From Paranoxybacillus sp035645275 (GTDB lineage: Bacteria; Bacillota; Bacilli; Bacillales; Anoxybacillaceae), in contig DASQMX010000026.1 in the NCBI GenBank assembly GCA_035645275.1, positions 620,001 through 684,000 of the forward strand: DNA of 64,000 nucleotides, read 5' to 3'. Positions 36,114 through 43,924 of this stretch are shown piece after piece. Position numbers and translations under genes: made by a program. Positions within the stretch are counted from its first letter, which is position 1, and each line of letters starts with the position of its first letter. The notes under the pieces were generated by a model, which ran no database searches, had not been told where the DNA came from, and worked only from the letters and a program-made list of their open reading frames with translations.

Positions 36114-37067
36114 TTAACGATCGAACCATCCTTTGCGGCGAAACCAAAAGTACATGGATAGCCCCAAAATCGCCATCAATCCGAGAACGACAAAATAACC
36201 GTATTTCCATGACAGTTCTGGCATGTATTCAAAGTTCATTCCGTATATTCCGGCAATAAATGTGAGCGGCATAAAAATAGTAGTAATTACGGTAAGAACC
36301 ATCATAGTAGAATTAGTCCGATTTGCATTGATGGATAAATAATTATCACGGATATCAGATGTTAATTCACGGTTCGCTTCAATCATCTCCGACAGTTTTA
36401 ATAAATGGTCATATATATCTTCAAAATGGGAACGTTGATCAGACGACATTTCGATATGGGTAGAATTTAACAAACGATACAAAAGATCGCGCATCGGAAA
36501 TACTGCACGGCGCAGTTTTAACAACCTGCTGCGAATGTCAAAAATTTGATTGATTAATAACTCCAAACGTTTTCCTTTATCCTTACTATCTACATCATTT
36601 AATTCATCTTCAAGCTCATACACAATTGGAAAATATTCATCAACGAGTTTATCGAGCATTTCATAAAAAACATAAATCGTCCCATCTTTCCAAGATGATT
36701 TCTGCTGCAGCACGCGATTCCAAGCCAAATCCATTTCCGGTAATATTTCATCATGATACGTAACGATATACTTTTTCGATAAAAAAACGTCGACTTCCCT
36801 TCTCTCAAACGTATTTTTATGTAAAGAATGAAATACAAAAAAGTTATAGCCATCGTAATAGTCAAGCTTTGGCCGCTGTAAAGAATGAAAACAATCCTCT
36901 ATCGCTAACGGGTGAAAATCAAAAAATTCGGAAAGCACATTTTTCTCCATATCGCTCGGTGCCTGCAAATCGACCCAGTACCATACAATTTTTTCACCAT
37001 CCAAAAGTTCAAGCGGCAAATTGATTAATAACTCGTTTTGCGTTGTGAATGCCATTGTTCGAATCAT
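36114..37067 (-). CDS. corA: CorA family magnesium/divalent cation transporter
   Basis: 317 aa. Large N-terminal cytosolic domain, a long alpha helix, and two C-terminal membrane helices with the signature YGMNFEYMPEL (GMN, near residue 277) between them. A basic tail RRKGWFDR follows. Imports Mg2+ or related divalent cations. A single gene between the ktr leader and repeat copy G. No M-box is visible upstream. Confidence 0.94.
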   Translation of the reverse strand: MIRTMAFTTQNELLINLPLELLDGEKIVWYWVDLQAPSDMEKNVLSEFFDFHPLAIEDCFHSLQRPKLDYYDGYNFFVFHSLHKNTFERREVDVFLSKKYIVTYHDEILPEMDLAWNRVLQQKSSWKDGTIYVFYEMLDKLVDEYFPIVYELEDELNDVDSKDKGKRLELLINQIFDIRSRLLKLRRAVFPMRDLLYRLLNSTHIEMSSDQRSHFEDIYDHLLKLSEMIEANRELTSDIRDNYLSINANRTNSTMMVLTVITTIFMPLTFIAGIYGMNFEYMPELSWKYGYFVVLGLMAILGLSMYFWFRRKGWFDR

Positions 37068-37097
37068 TGGAAGTACCTCTCATTTTAAAAAAGTTAA

Positions 37098-37220
37098 AAG
37101 AGGCTGTCTCAAAAGCCAAGGATCAGACCCCACAACACAATATATAGGACATAATGTTAGATAAATGAGCTATATATTGTTAAGCGCACGTGAGGTTAGA
37201 TCCTTATGAGACAACCTCTT
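37098..37220 (-). repeat. Palindromic intergenic repeat, copy G
   Basis: Minus orientation; TGTCTCA arm class: AGAGGCTGTCTCAAAAGCC and GGTTAGATCCTTATGAGACAACCTCTT, with inner CACAACACAATATATAG and CTATATATTG. Lies 13 nt past the dedA stop and upstream of corA. It is closest to copy I in sequence. Confidence 0.88.
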
Positions 37221-37233
37221 CGTTTATTCATTA

Positions 37234-37830
37234 TTATTTCTCTTTTCTTTTCTTCATAAATCGCATTGCTATGTAAAGAATTGTCACAATAATGGCTCCT
37301 GTAATAACCGGTTGCAAATACGGTCTTGCCATTTCATCAATTTGCTGCCAATTGTCACCGAGCTTTTCACCGAGATAAATAAAGAAAATCGACCATGGAA
37401 TCACAGCAGCTGTTGTGTATAGCGCAAATTTAGACAGCGGCATTTTGGCAATTCCGGCTGGTATCGAAATCGCGTGGCGGACAACCGGAATAAAACGAGC
37501 CGTAAAAATCACACCCGTTCCGTACTTTTTAAACCACTCCTCCGATAAATCAAGATGCTTCTTGTTAATCAATAAATATTTCCCATATTTATCTAAGAAA
37601 GGGCGTCCTCCATAATATCCCATCCAATAAAGAAAGATTTGTGCAAGCGTACCACCAATCGTCCCCGCAATGACCGCGCCGATAAACGTAATTTCCCCGC
37701 GCGATACTAAATATCCAGCATAAGACAGGACAATTTCACTCGGAATAACCTCAATCATTAATCCAAGCGCAACCCCTATATATCCTAGATCAGCCAAAAA
37801 CGTAAAAATAGTTTGAATCAGTTCATGCAT
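37234..37830 (-). CDS. DedA family membrane protein
   Basis: SNARE-associated/DedA (VTT domain) protein. Homologues are flippases for undecaprenyl phosphate or phosphatidylethanolamine and affect membrane energetics. The conserved motif FTARFIPVVRHAISIPAG lies near residue 115, and E/D residues occur in the first helices. ATG at 37830 (MHELIQTIF) has AGGAGG 10 nt upstream; 198 aa. Neighbouring uppP and psd/pssA genes make a lipid-carrier role attractive (inference). Confidence 0.92.
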   Translation of the reverse strand: MHELIQTIFTFLADLGYIGVALGLMIEVIPSEIVLSYAGYLVSRGEITFIGAVIAGTIGGTLAQIFLYWMGYYGGRPFLDKYGKYLLINKKHLDLSEEWFKKYGTGVIFTARFIPVVRHAISIPAGIAKMPLSKFALYTTAAVIPWSIFFIYLGEKLGDNWQQIDEMARPYLQPVITGAIIVTILYIAMRFMKKRKEK

Positions 37831-38056
37831 TAATGAATTCCCTCCTATGTACAAAGACAAGCTTCTTTTTAAACGATATTCCGAAGAAATTATACTATAC
37901 CATTATACATGAAAGAAAAAATATTCGCGTTTTTTTCATACTTAACCGTAATTTAATTTCTTATCCTTTTTTTGATAAATAAACACGGACAGGCTTTTAT
38001 TTTCATACATATAAATAATAGGCAAACGCCTAAAATCATTGGCGTGAGGTGAGAGG

Positions 38057-38767
38057 ATGTCCGGGTTATTATCTGCGTTAGCTTTTATTGTAAAAGAGCT
38101 GCTGTTTTTAGTGTCGTATGTCAAAAATAATGCGTTTCCACAACCGTTAAGCGCACAAGAAGAAGAAAAATATTTGCAGCTTATGGCACAAGGAGACCAG
38201 GAAGCAAGAAACATTTTAATTGAACATAACTTGCGCCTTGTCGCCCATATCGTAAAAAAATTTGAAAACACAGGAGAAGATACAGAAGATTTAATTTCCA
38301 TCGGTACGATCGGTCTTATTAAGGCGATTGAAAGCTACTCCCAAGGAAAGGGGACGAAACTTGCCACCTATGCGGCTCGGTGTATTGAAAACGAAATATT
38401 GATGCATCTTCGTTCCTTAAAAAAAACGAAAAAAGATGTCTCCCTTCATGATCCAATTGGCCAAGACAAAGAAGGGAACGAAATCAGCCTCCTCGATATA
38501 TTAAAATCCGAATCAGAAGATGTCGTGGATACGATTCAATTAAACATGGAATTAGAGAAAATTAGGAAATATATTGACATTCTTGATGAGCGGGAAAAAG
38601 AAGTGATTATTAGCCGGTTTGGCCTTGATTTGCAGAGGGAAAAAACGCAGCGAGAAATCGCGAAAGAACTTGGCATTTCAAGAAGCTATGTTTCAAGAAT
38701 TGAAAAGCGGGCACTCATGAAAATGTTTCATGAGTTTTATCGGAACGAAAAAGAAAAGCGGAGATAA
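38057..38767 (+). CDS. sigK: RNA polymerase sigma factor SigK precursor, uninterrupted
   Basis: Late mother-cell sigma factor. The prosequence MSGLLSALAFIVKELLFLVS is followed by YVKNNAFPQPL, matching B. subtilis pro-sigma-K, where cleavage by SpoIVFB exposes Tyr21. Region 2 (NLRLVAHIVKKF, DLISIGTIGLIKAIESY) and region 4 (REIAKELGISRSYVSRIEKRAL) are contiguous. There is no skin element, so no recombinase is needed. 236 aa. A CATACAT at 38004-38010 is a weak candidate for a sporulation-sigma -10. Confidence 0.98.
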   Translation: MSGLLSALAFIVKELLFLVSYVKNNAFPQPLSAQEEEKYLQLMAQGDQEARNILIEHNLRLVAHIVKKFENTGEDTEDLISIGTIGLIKAIESYSQGKGTKLATYAARCIENEILMHLRSLKKTKKDVSLHDPIGQDKEGNEISLLDILKSESEDVVDTIQLNMELEKIRKYIDILDEREKEVIISRFGLDLQREKTQREIAKELGISRSYVSRIEKRALMKMFHEFYRNEKEKRR

Positions 38768-38783
38768 AAACATATCCGTAAAA

Positions 38784-38820
38784 AACAGGAGCAATCGTTA
38801 AGGGATTGCTCCTGTTCTTT
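38784..38820 (+). terminator. sigK terminator
   Basis: AACAGGAGCAATC, 7-nt loop, GATTGCTCCTGTT then CTTT; a 13-bp perfect stem with a weak T tract. The 3' side ends at the stop codon of the opposing 28-residue ORF. Confidence 0.8.
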
Positions 38821-38905
38821 ATTGTTCTGCTTCGACGCTTACTTCTGTGCCAATAATTAAACCGATTGTTGCTGTAATAATAATCCCCATCACCATTGCG
38901 AACAT
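38819..38905 (-). CDS. Putative 28-residue membrane peptide
   Basis: Sequence MFAMVMGIIITATIGLIIGT then EVSVEAEQ: one hydrophobic helix and a short acidic tail. AGGGAGG lies 8 nt before ATG, and the codons look normal. Family not recognised. It faces sigK across a shared hairpin. Could be a real small membrane protein or chance; the strong ribosome site argues for the former. Confidence 0.5.
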   Translation of the reverse strand: MFAMVMGIIITATIGLIIGTEVSVEAEQ

Positions 38906-39071
38906 CCCGGTTTCCTCCCTTATGCTTCTTTAATTTTATTTTACATCGGGAAAAAACGGATGGATGGCACGGGATGTGAACAATTTATGAAAAACGCTGC
39001 TTCTTTCTTTTGCGAAAAAAGATGGTAAACAAGAAAACCCGTAACAGCATGCCATTCCCCCCATCATTCAA

Positions 39072-39131
39072 TTAGGTGGAATCTCCCGTCCCCCAAATCC
39101 ACATAATCAGCAAATACTTCATCGTTATCAT
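39072..39131 (-). CDS. Possible 19-residue hydrophobic ORF
   Basis: Reads MITMKYLLIMWIWGTGDST after GGAAAGGGG and an 8-nt spacer. Very short and speculative. Reported because it lies between two other small ORFs with ribosome sites on the same strand. Confidence 0.25.
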   Translation of the reverse strand: MITMKYLLIMWIWGTGDST

Positions 39132-39164
39132 TGAAAAAACCCCTTTCCTCTTCAAAGTTTGTCA

Positions 39165-39305
39165 TTAAAACGGTCGGTAAACGGCACATTTACGGTCTAC
39201 TATTTCTTCTTCAAGCTGACGCACATAACGGTAATGTTCCAATTCTTCGTTTGTCGGCTTGCGTCTTTCAATTGTCACCGTAATGAAAAATAAATGAATC
39301 GTCAT
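39165..39305 (-). CDS. YrzI family small protein
   Basis: 46 residues. The N-terminus MTIHLFFITVTIERRKPTNE fits the YrzI pattern (hydrophobic TIxxRK start), followed by a charged helix. Ribosome site AGGGAGGTG before ATG at 39305. The family is associated with sporulation in Bacilli; its function is unknown. Directly preceded by two tandem terminator-like hairpins in its leader. Confidence 0.8.
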   Translation of the reverse strand: MTIHLFFITVTIERRKPTNEELEHYRYVRQLEEEIVDRKCAVYRPF

Positions 39306-39327
39306 CTCTATTCACCTCCCTTTAAGC

Positions 39328-39361
39328 AAAAAACCGCAGGTAACAGAGTCATCCTGCGGCT
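39328..39361 (-). terminator. Terminator-like hairpin 2 in the yrzI leader
   Basis: Minus strand AGCCGCAGG, 12-nt loop, CCTGCGGTTTTTT. It ends about 10 nt before the yrzI Shine-Dalgarno. Confidence 0.8.
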
Positions 39362-39369
39362 ATGGGCAT

Positions 39370-39407
39370 AAAAAAGCCACAGGACGACAACTATTCTCCC
39401 TGCGGCT
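39370..39407 (-). terminator. Terminator-like hairpin 1 in the yrzI leader
   Basis: Minus strand AGCCGCAGG, loop of about 15 nt, CCTGTGGCTTTTTT. Shares the AGCCGCAGG arm with the next hairpin, pointing to a local duplication. Confidence 0.8.
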
Positions 39408-39429
39408 ACAACTCGTCTAACGTATAAAA

Positions 39430-39516
39430 CTACTGTTTGTGAATAACGGTCGGTCGAATAGTTTTGAATCGACTTATGAAATTGTCTGTTAAGAATGTTC
39501 CAGTTTTCATCATCAT
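39430..39516 (-). CDS. Putative 28-residue ORF upstream of yrzI
   Basis: Starts MMMKTGTFLTDNFISRFKTI and ends RPTVIHKQ. AGGGAGG lies about 9 nt before ATG at 39516. Basic and not clearly hydrophobic. No family recognised. It precedes the tandem hairpins, so it could be a leader peptide or a small gene with its own terminator. Confidence 0.45.
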   Translation of the reverse strand: MMMKTGTFLTDNFISRFKTIRPTVIHKQ

Positions 39517-39602
39517 TGTATTCGACCTCCCTTTCAAAAAATTTACATAGGTAATTATATCCAAAATCACCATATTTGTAAACCACCATTTCTGAAAATA
39601 AT

Positions 39603-39643
39603 AAATAAACCTATCCGTTGAACTGTAACGGATAGGTTTATTG
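39603..39643. terminator. yrhC terminator
   Basis: AATAAACCTATCCGTT, 7-nt loop, AACGGATAGGTTTATT: 16-bp perfect stem. The yrhC stop codon lies within it. Also stands between the mccAB operon and the small-ORF group. Confidence 0.85.
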
Positions 39644-39880
39644 GTCAAATTCGCGCAATAGGCGAACATATTTCATCGCTTTTTGATAAAAGAAAAAAGC
39701 TCCGATTAAGAAAATGACAACCAGGCCAAGCAAAAACGGTTTCTTTTCTAGTGAAATCATTGATTGGTCGGTTGGAATCAACAGACCAATATAGAAAAAG
39801 ACGCTTAGTGCTAGTAAAACACTAGCATACATTTTATAATCGGCTGCTTTTTCTTTCCATTGCTTTTGTTTCTGTTGCAT
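39638..39880 (-). CDS. yrhC: YrhC family membrane protein
   Basis: 80 residues from ATG at 39880 (MQQKQKQWKEKAADYKMYAS), with two hydrophobic segments (VLLALSVFFYIGLLI and PFLLGLVVIFLIGAFFFY). Function unknown. Last gene of the yrrT-mtnN-mccA-mccB unit, as in B. subtilis. The longer frame to 39949 would overlap mccB and lacks a ribosome site. Confidence 0.9.
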   Translation of the reverse strand: MQQKQKQWKEKAADYKMYASVLLALSVFFYIGLLIPTDQSMISLEKKPFLLGLVVIFLIGAFFFYQKAMKYVRLLREFDQ

Positions 39881-39941
39881 TGTATCCCCCACTTTCCATG
39901 TTAACTGTAACATATATGGTGAAAAACGGGGGATTGTAATT

Positions 39942-41078
39942 TTAACCATTTAACGCTTGTGTTAAATCTTCAATTAAATCTTCTACATCTTCTAATCCAA
40001 CCGAAATGCGCACTAATCCGTCTGTAATACCAAGCTCTTCACGGCGCTCTTTCGGAATCGAAGCATGAGTCATTTTCGCCGGAAGCGAAATTAAACTTTC
40101 CACTGCTCCTAAACTTTCCGCAAGCGTAAAGTATTTCACGCTATTTAACAGACGGTCCGCTTTTTCTGCGCTGCCAACGTCAAAAGAAACCATACCGCCG
40201 AATCCGCGCGCTTGTTTTTTCGCCACTTCGTGATTTGGATGTGTTTCTAGCCCTGGATAATACACTTTTTTCACTTCTGGGTGATTCACAAGGAATTCTA
40301 CGATTTTTCTTGTGTTTTGTTCATGCTCTTCCATGCGGATTCCAAGCGTCTTAATTCCACGCATTAATAGCCAGGAATCATGCGGACCGAGAATGCCGCC
40401 TGTTGAATTTTGAATAAAATGCAAGTCTTTCGCTAATTGTTCAGAGTTTACGACAACAAGCCCAGCAACGACATCGCTATGACCGCCTAAATATTTTGTT
40501 GCGCTATGGAGAACGATATCAGCGCCAAGCGCAATCGGTGTTTGCCAGTATGGTGTGCTGAATGTATTGTCAACAATCGTTAATAAGCCGTGTTTTTTCG
40601 CCAGCTTTGCCGCTTCTTGAATATCAGTAATTTTTAAAAGCGGATTTGTTGGCGTTTCAATGTAAATGGCTTTTGTGTTTGGCTTAATATTTTTTTCAAT
40701 GTTTGTTAAATCACTTGTATCCACAAACGTTGATTCGATTCCTAAGCGATTTAATACTTTTGTCATAACACGGTATGTGCCACCGTACACATCGTCTGTT
40801 AAAATGACGTGATCACCGCTGTTAAACAACATCATCACAGCTGTAATTGCCGCCATTCCTGAACTGAATGCAAAGCCGGCATATCCTTCTTCGAGGTCTT
40901 TAATCAATTCTTCAAGAGCATGACGTGTCGGGTTTCCCGTACGCGAATACTCATAGCCTTTATGGCCGCCAATTCCTTCCTGCTTGTATGTGCTCACTTG
41001 ATAAATCGGCACAGAAACAGCACCTGTATGTGGGTCTCCAGAAATGCCACCATGAATGAGTTTCGTTTTACGTCTCAT
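39942..41078 (-). CDS. mccB: Cystathionine gamma-lyase / homocysteine gamma-lyase
   Basis: PLP enzyme that cleaves cystathionine to cysteine in the methionine-to-cysteine route. Cys/Met-metabolism fold with the PLP lysine in HSATKYLGGHSD and SGMAAITAV. ATG at 41078 follows AAGGTGGGA, giving 378 aa; it nearly overlaps the mccA stop codon. Works directly after MccA. Confidence 0.95.
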   Translation of the reverse strand: MRRKTKLIHGGISGDPHTGAVSVPIYQVSTYKQEGIGGHKGYEYSRTGNPTRHALEELIKDLEEGYAGFAFSSGMAAITAVMMLFNSGDHVILTDDVYGGTYRVMTKVLNRLGIESTFVDTSDLTNIEKNIKPNTKAIYIETPTNPLLKITDIQEAAKLAKKHGLLTIVDNTFSTPYWQTPIALGADIVLHSATKYLGGHSDVVAGLVVVNSEQLAKDLHFIQNSTGGILGPHDSWLLMRGIKTLGIRMEEHEQNTRKIVEFLVNHPEVKKVYYPGLETHPNHEVAKKQARGFGGMVSFDVGSAEKADRLLNSVKYFTLAESLGAVESLISLPAKMTHASIPKERREELGITDGLVRISVGLEDVEDLIEDLTQALNG

Positions 41079-41079
41079 C

Positions 41080-42003
41080 TTAAATCCCACCTTCATAAAT
41101 TTTTTTGCTTAAATAACGATCGCTACTATCCGGGAAAATAACGACAATATTTGTTCCTGGTTTCGCCTTTTCTGCTTCAATAAGTGCCGCGTGAAACGCT
41201 GCGCCGGAAGAACTACCAACAAGCAATCCTTCTTTTGCTGCCAGCTCTTTCACACGTTTAAAAGCGTCTTCATCATATATAGTGTGAATCGCATCAAAAT
41301 AACTTGTGTCCATATATTCCGGAAGAAACTCCATACCGATTCCTTCCGTCTTATGCGGTCCCGGCTCGCCACCGTTTAAAATCGAGCCCTCTGGTTCAAC
41401 GATAACCGTTTTAATCTTTGGATTTTTTTCTTTTAAAAACTGTGCTGTTCCCATAAATGTGCCGCCTGATCCCGCTCCGGCGACAAAAATGTCAATTTGT
41501 CCATCCAACTGTTCCCAAAGCTCAGGTCCAAGCGTCTTGTAATATGTCCGCGGATTGGCAGGATTGGCAAATTGCTGTGGACAATAGGAGTTCGGAATTT
41601 CTTTTGATAATTCTTGCGCCTTCTTTATCGCACCTTTCATTCCTTCGCTCGTTGGTGTATTAATAACCTTCGCTCCTAGCGCTTTCATTAGCTCTTGCTT
41701 TTCGACGCTGAATTTTTCCGGAACACAAAAAATGACGTTCACATTTTTGCCGATAGCCGCCAGCGCTAATCCGATTCCGGTGTTCCCCGCCGTTGGCTCA
41801 ATAATCGTACCGCCTTCTTTTAATTTTCCTGTCTCGAACGCATCACGTAACAATTCTTGGCCTAAACGGTCTTTAATGCTCCCACCTGGATTAAAATATT
41901 CAAGTTTAGCGAACAAGCGCACTCCGTCCGGTAATGGAAATTGCGTAATTTCAACAACCGGTGTGTGTCCGACTAATTCATGAACATTTTTATAAACTTT
42001 CAT
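41080..42003 (-). CDS. mccA: Cystathionine beta-synthase (O-acetylserine dependent), CysK family
   Basis: Joins homocysteine with O-acetylserine to give cystathionine. 307 aa of PLP fold type II with PGGSIKDRLG (PLP lysine), PTAGNTGIGLA and AGAGSGGTFMG. Distinguished from CysK by its operon with mccB and mtnN. Sequence alone cannot exclude some cysteine synthase activity. Confidence 0.93.
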   Translation of the reverse strand: MKVYKNVHELVGHTPVVEITQFPLPDGVRLFAKLEYFNPGGSIKDRLGQELLRDAFETGKLKEGGTIIEPTAGNTGIGLALAAIGKNVNVIFCVPEKFSVEKQELMKALGAKVINTPTSEGMKGAIKKAQELSKEIPNSYCPQQFANPANPRTYYKTLGPELWEQLDGQIDIFVAGAGSGGTFMGTAQFLKEKNPKIKTVIVEPEGSILNGGEPGPHKTEGIGMEFLPEYMDTSYFDAIHTIYDEDAFKRVKELAAKEGLLVGSSSGAAFHAALIEAEKAKPGTNIVVIFPDSSDRYLSKKIYEGGI

Positions 42004-42066
42004 GATGTCACTCCTTATATGTGTACATGGAAAGAGGAAGGATTCCCCTCCCTCTTTTTATGAAGA

Positions 42067-42765
42067 TTAATTCTTTAATGCTGTTAACATCGATAACACT
42101 AAATTTGAGGAATGAAGCGCTGCTTTGTGTAAAAACTGCTCGAAGGAAATATTTGACTCTTTTCCAGCGATATCAGACAATGCACGAATAATAACAAAAG
42201 GTACGTTAAATTGTGTACAAACTTGCGCAATCGCTGCTGCTTCCATTTCTACTGCATATAAGTCAGCAAATTTCGTGCGCACGAAATCAACTCGAGCTGG
42301 ATCATTCATAAATGAATCACCCGTTGCAATTAATCCCTTCACTACTTGAATATCTGTAATTTGTTGCGCACATTGCTCTGCCACTTCCACCAATTTCTTA
42401 TCTGCTGTGTAACGCGCTGGCATTCCTGGCACTTGACCATATTCATAGCCAAATGCGGTTACATCAACATCGTGATGAGCAACTTCCGTAGAAATAACAA
42501 TATCACCGACATTTAATGTTTGTAAAAATCCGCCCGCAGAGCCCGTGTTAATGACATAATCCGGCTTAAAGCGCTCAAGCAAAATCGCCGTTGACATTGC
42601 AGCATTCACTTTTCCAATTCCTGACTTTAACAAAACAACATCCACATCGTTAATCTTTCCTGTGTAAAACTCGGAATTCGCGATTACTGTGTCTTCGCGG
42701 TTTGCGATTTGTTCGCGTAAAATGGTTACTTCCTCTTCCATTGCGCCAATAATTGCAATTTTCAT
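42067..42765 (-). CDS. mtnN: 5'-methylthioadenosine/S-adenosylhomocysteine nucleosidase
   Basis: Releases adenine from SAH and MTA. 232 aa with the PNP-fold INTGSAGG and VEMEAAAIAQ motifs and the catalytic Asp in ALSDIA. It provides S-ribosylhomocysteine for LuxS and hence homocysteine for MccA. Lies 63 nt upstream of mccA and after yrrT. Confidence 0.96.
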   Translation of the reverse strand: MKIAIIGAMEEEVTILREQIANREDTVIANSEFYTGKINDVDVVLLKSGIGKVNAAMSTAILLERFKPDYVINTGSAGGFLQTLNVGDIVISTEVAHHDVDVTAFGYEYGQVPGMPARYTADKKLVEVAEQCAQQITDIQVVKGLIATGDSFMNDPARVDFVRTKFADLYAVEMEAAAIAQVCTQFNVPFVIIRALSDIAGKESNISFEQFLHKAALHSSNLVLSMLTALKN

Positions 42766-42781
42766 TTCCTCTACCTCTTTC

Positions 42782-43423
42782 CTACTGTTTTACAGCCTCC
42801 ATTAACCAGACGAATTTGTTTAAGCGAGTAAATTTAATAGAAAAACCACCCGCTTTAAACATATGTTCAAGCGCATCAAGCGTTGTATAATATTCTCTTT
42901 GCAAATCTTCAGCAAGAGTATGGAAGCCGCGCTCAATCGCTTCATTGATCGTTTGCTGGAACGCTTCCTTGTTCGCAAACGCCGTATCAGCAAACACTAT
43001 TTTACCACCTTTGTCAAGCAATTTTCCATAGTTTGCGATGGCCTGCCCTTTTTCTTCATCTGTTAAATGGTGAAACGCATATGTGCTGACAATTGTGTCT
43101 ATTGGCTCTTTCGGAACAGGAAATCTGAGGAAATCTCCATCTTGAATCGACACACTTCCCCCTAGTTTTTCTAATGCTTTTTCCCTCATCGCCGCTGAAG
43201 GTTCAATGCCGTACACTGTTTTTCCGGCATCAAGAAGTTTTTTTGTTAAATTCCCAGTACCGACACCAAACTCCAACACTACGTTTCCTGATTTGTGAAC
43301 GACTGTATTTAAAATCGCTTCATATCCTTCAAACACTTCGCGATATTGTTCGTCATGCCCCTCAACAGTCTCGTCATATGAATTTGCCCATGTTTCAAAT
43401 AGTTCAAGAAATTCTCTGCCCAT
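42782..43423 (-). CDS. yrrT: YrrT, putative SAM-dependent methyltransferase
   Basis: 213 residues with motif I LEFGVGTGNLTKKLL. First gene of the SAM recycling / reverse transsulfuration unit; its product would yield SAH for MtnN. Substrate unknown. ATG at 43423 (MGREFLELFETWAN) has GGAG 9 nt upstream; frame open to 43438. Confidence 0.9.
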   Translation of the reverse strand: MGREFLELFETWANSYDETVEGHDEQYREVFEGYEAILNTVVHKSGNVVLEFGVGTGNLTKKLLDAGKTVYGIEPSAAMREKALEKLGGSVSIQDGDFLRFPVPKEPIDTIVSTYAFHHLTDEEKGQAIANYGKLLDKGGKIVFADTAFANKEAFQQTINEAIERGFHTLAEDLQREYYTTLDALEHMFKAGGFSIKFTRLNKFVWLMEAVKQ

Positions 43424-43491
43424 GATGTCACGCTCCATAAATATAATAATTCATATAGATATAGTATGAATTAATAATAAATCTTGTTCTC

Positions 43492-43520
43492 AATTTATCA
43501 TAAGTTTTAAGTTTATTCAA
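43492..43520 (-). promoter_or_regulatory. Putative SigA promoter of yrrT operon
   Basis: Minus strand TTGAAT, 17 bp, TAAATT, about 70 nt before yrrT. Each hexamer matches 4/6. In B. subtilis CymR represses this operon from an operator near this promoter; I could not define that operator with confidence. Confidence 0.45.
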
Positions 43521-43539
43521 TTGAAATCTCTTTACTCTA

Positions 43540-43569
43540 TTGGAACTCGGGAAGGAAATTTGCTACACT
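43540..43569 (+). promoter_or_regulatory. Putative SigA promoter of yrzA
   Basis: TTGGAA, 18 bp, TACACT, about 35 nt before yrzA. Each hexamer matches 4/6. Confidence 0.45.
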
Positions 43570-43605
43570 TTGCTTGTAAAACAACAAAAAGCGAGGAGGT
43601 ATACG

Positions 43606-43812
43606 ATGAATTTTACGTTAGACATCATCGAAGATAAAATCGAATTTTTTGAAGCAACTGACATCCAAACGTTAGAGAAAAAAATTAATGAGCAAATTGA
43701 ACATAATAAAGCGATTTTGCTCGAAGTTCATCACGTTTCTCATCAAATGCATGTTGGACCAAACGGGGAACGTTTTTACAGTGCAGTCGTTCACTTTAAG
43801 GCAAAAAAGTAA
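43606..43812 (+). CDS. yrzA: YrzA family protein (DUF2536)
   Basis: 68 residues starting MNFTLDIIEDKIEFFEATDI, with no membrane segment or known motif; function unknown. Start ATG at 43606 has GAGGAGG 6 nt upstream; the longer frame to 43540 runs through its own promoter region. Divergent from yrrT as in B. subtilis. Confidence 0.88.
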   Translation: MNFTLDIIEDKIEFFEATDIQTLEKKINEQIEHNKAILLEVHHVSHQMHVGPNGERFYSAVVHFKAKK

Positions 43813-43924
43813 GAGGCTAAGCAAAGTGTCAGACCTCTCAATCCGAATCGATCACATCATGTTTAATAACGCATGATATATGGTGCGTAGTAAGTGAGGT
43901 CAGACACTTATTTACTAGCCTCTA
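43812..43924 (-). repeat. Palindromic intergenic repeat, copy H
   Basis: Minus orientation. Simple outer arms AGAGGCTA and TAGCCTCT; inner AAGTGTCAGACCTCTC and GTGAGGTCAGACACTT form a near-perfect stem. The centre (ATCATGTTTAATAACGCATGAT) is a different palindrome from other copies. Lies between convergent yrzA and yrrS, touching both stop codons. Confidence 0.85.

Noticed and set aside
39308..39669. Two longer minus-strand ORFs (93 and 79 codons) over the tandem terminators and the yrhC terminator
   Set aside because: They run through hairpins and T tracts; only the short internal ORF with its own ribosome site (39430-39516) is kept.
43439..43605. A CymR operator or S-box before yrrT
   Set aside because: No convincing S-box elements, and I could not match a CymR site by eye; left to a matrix search.
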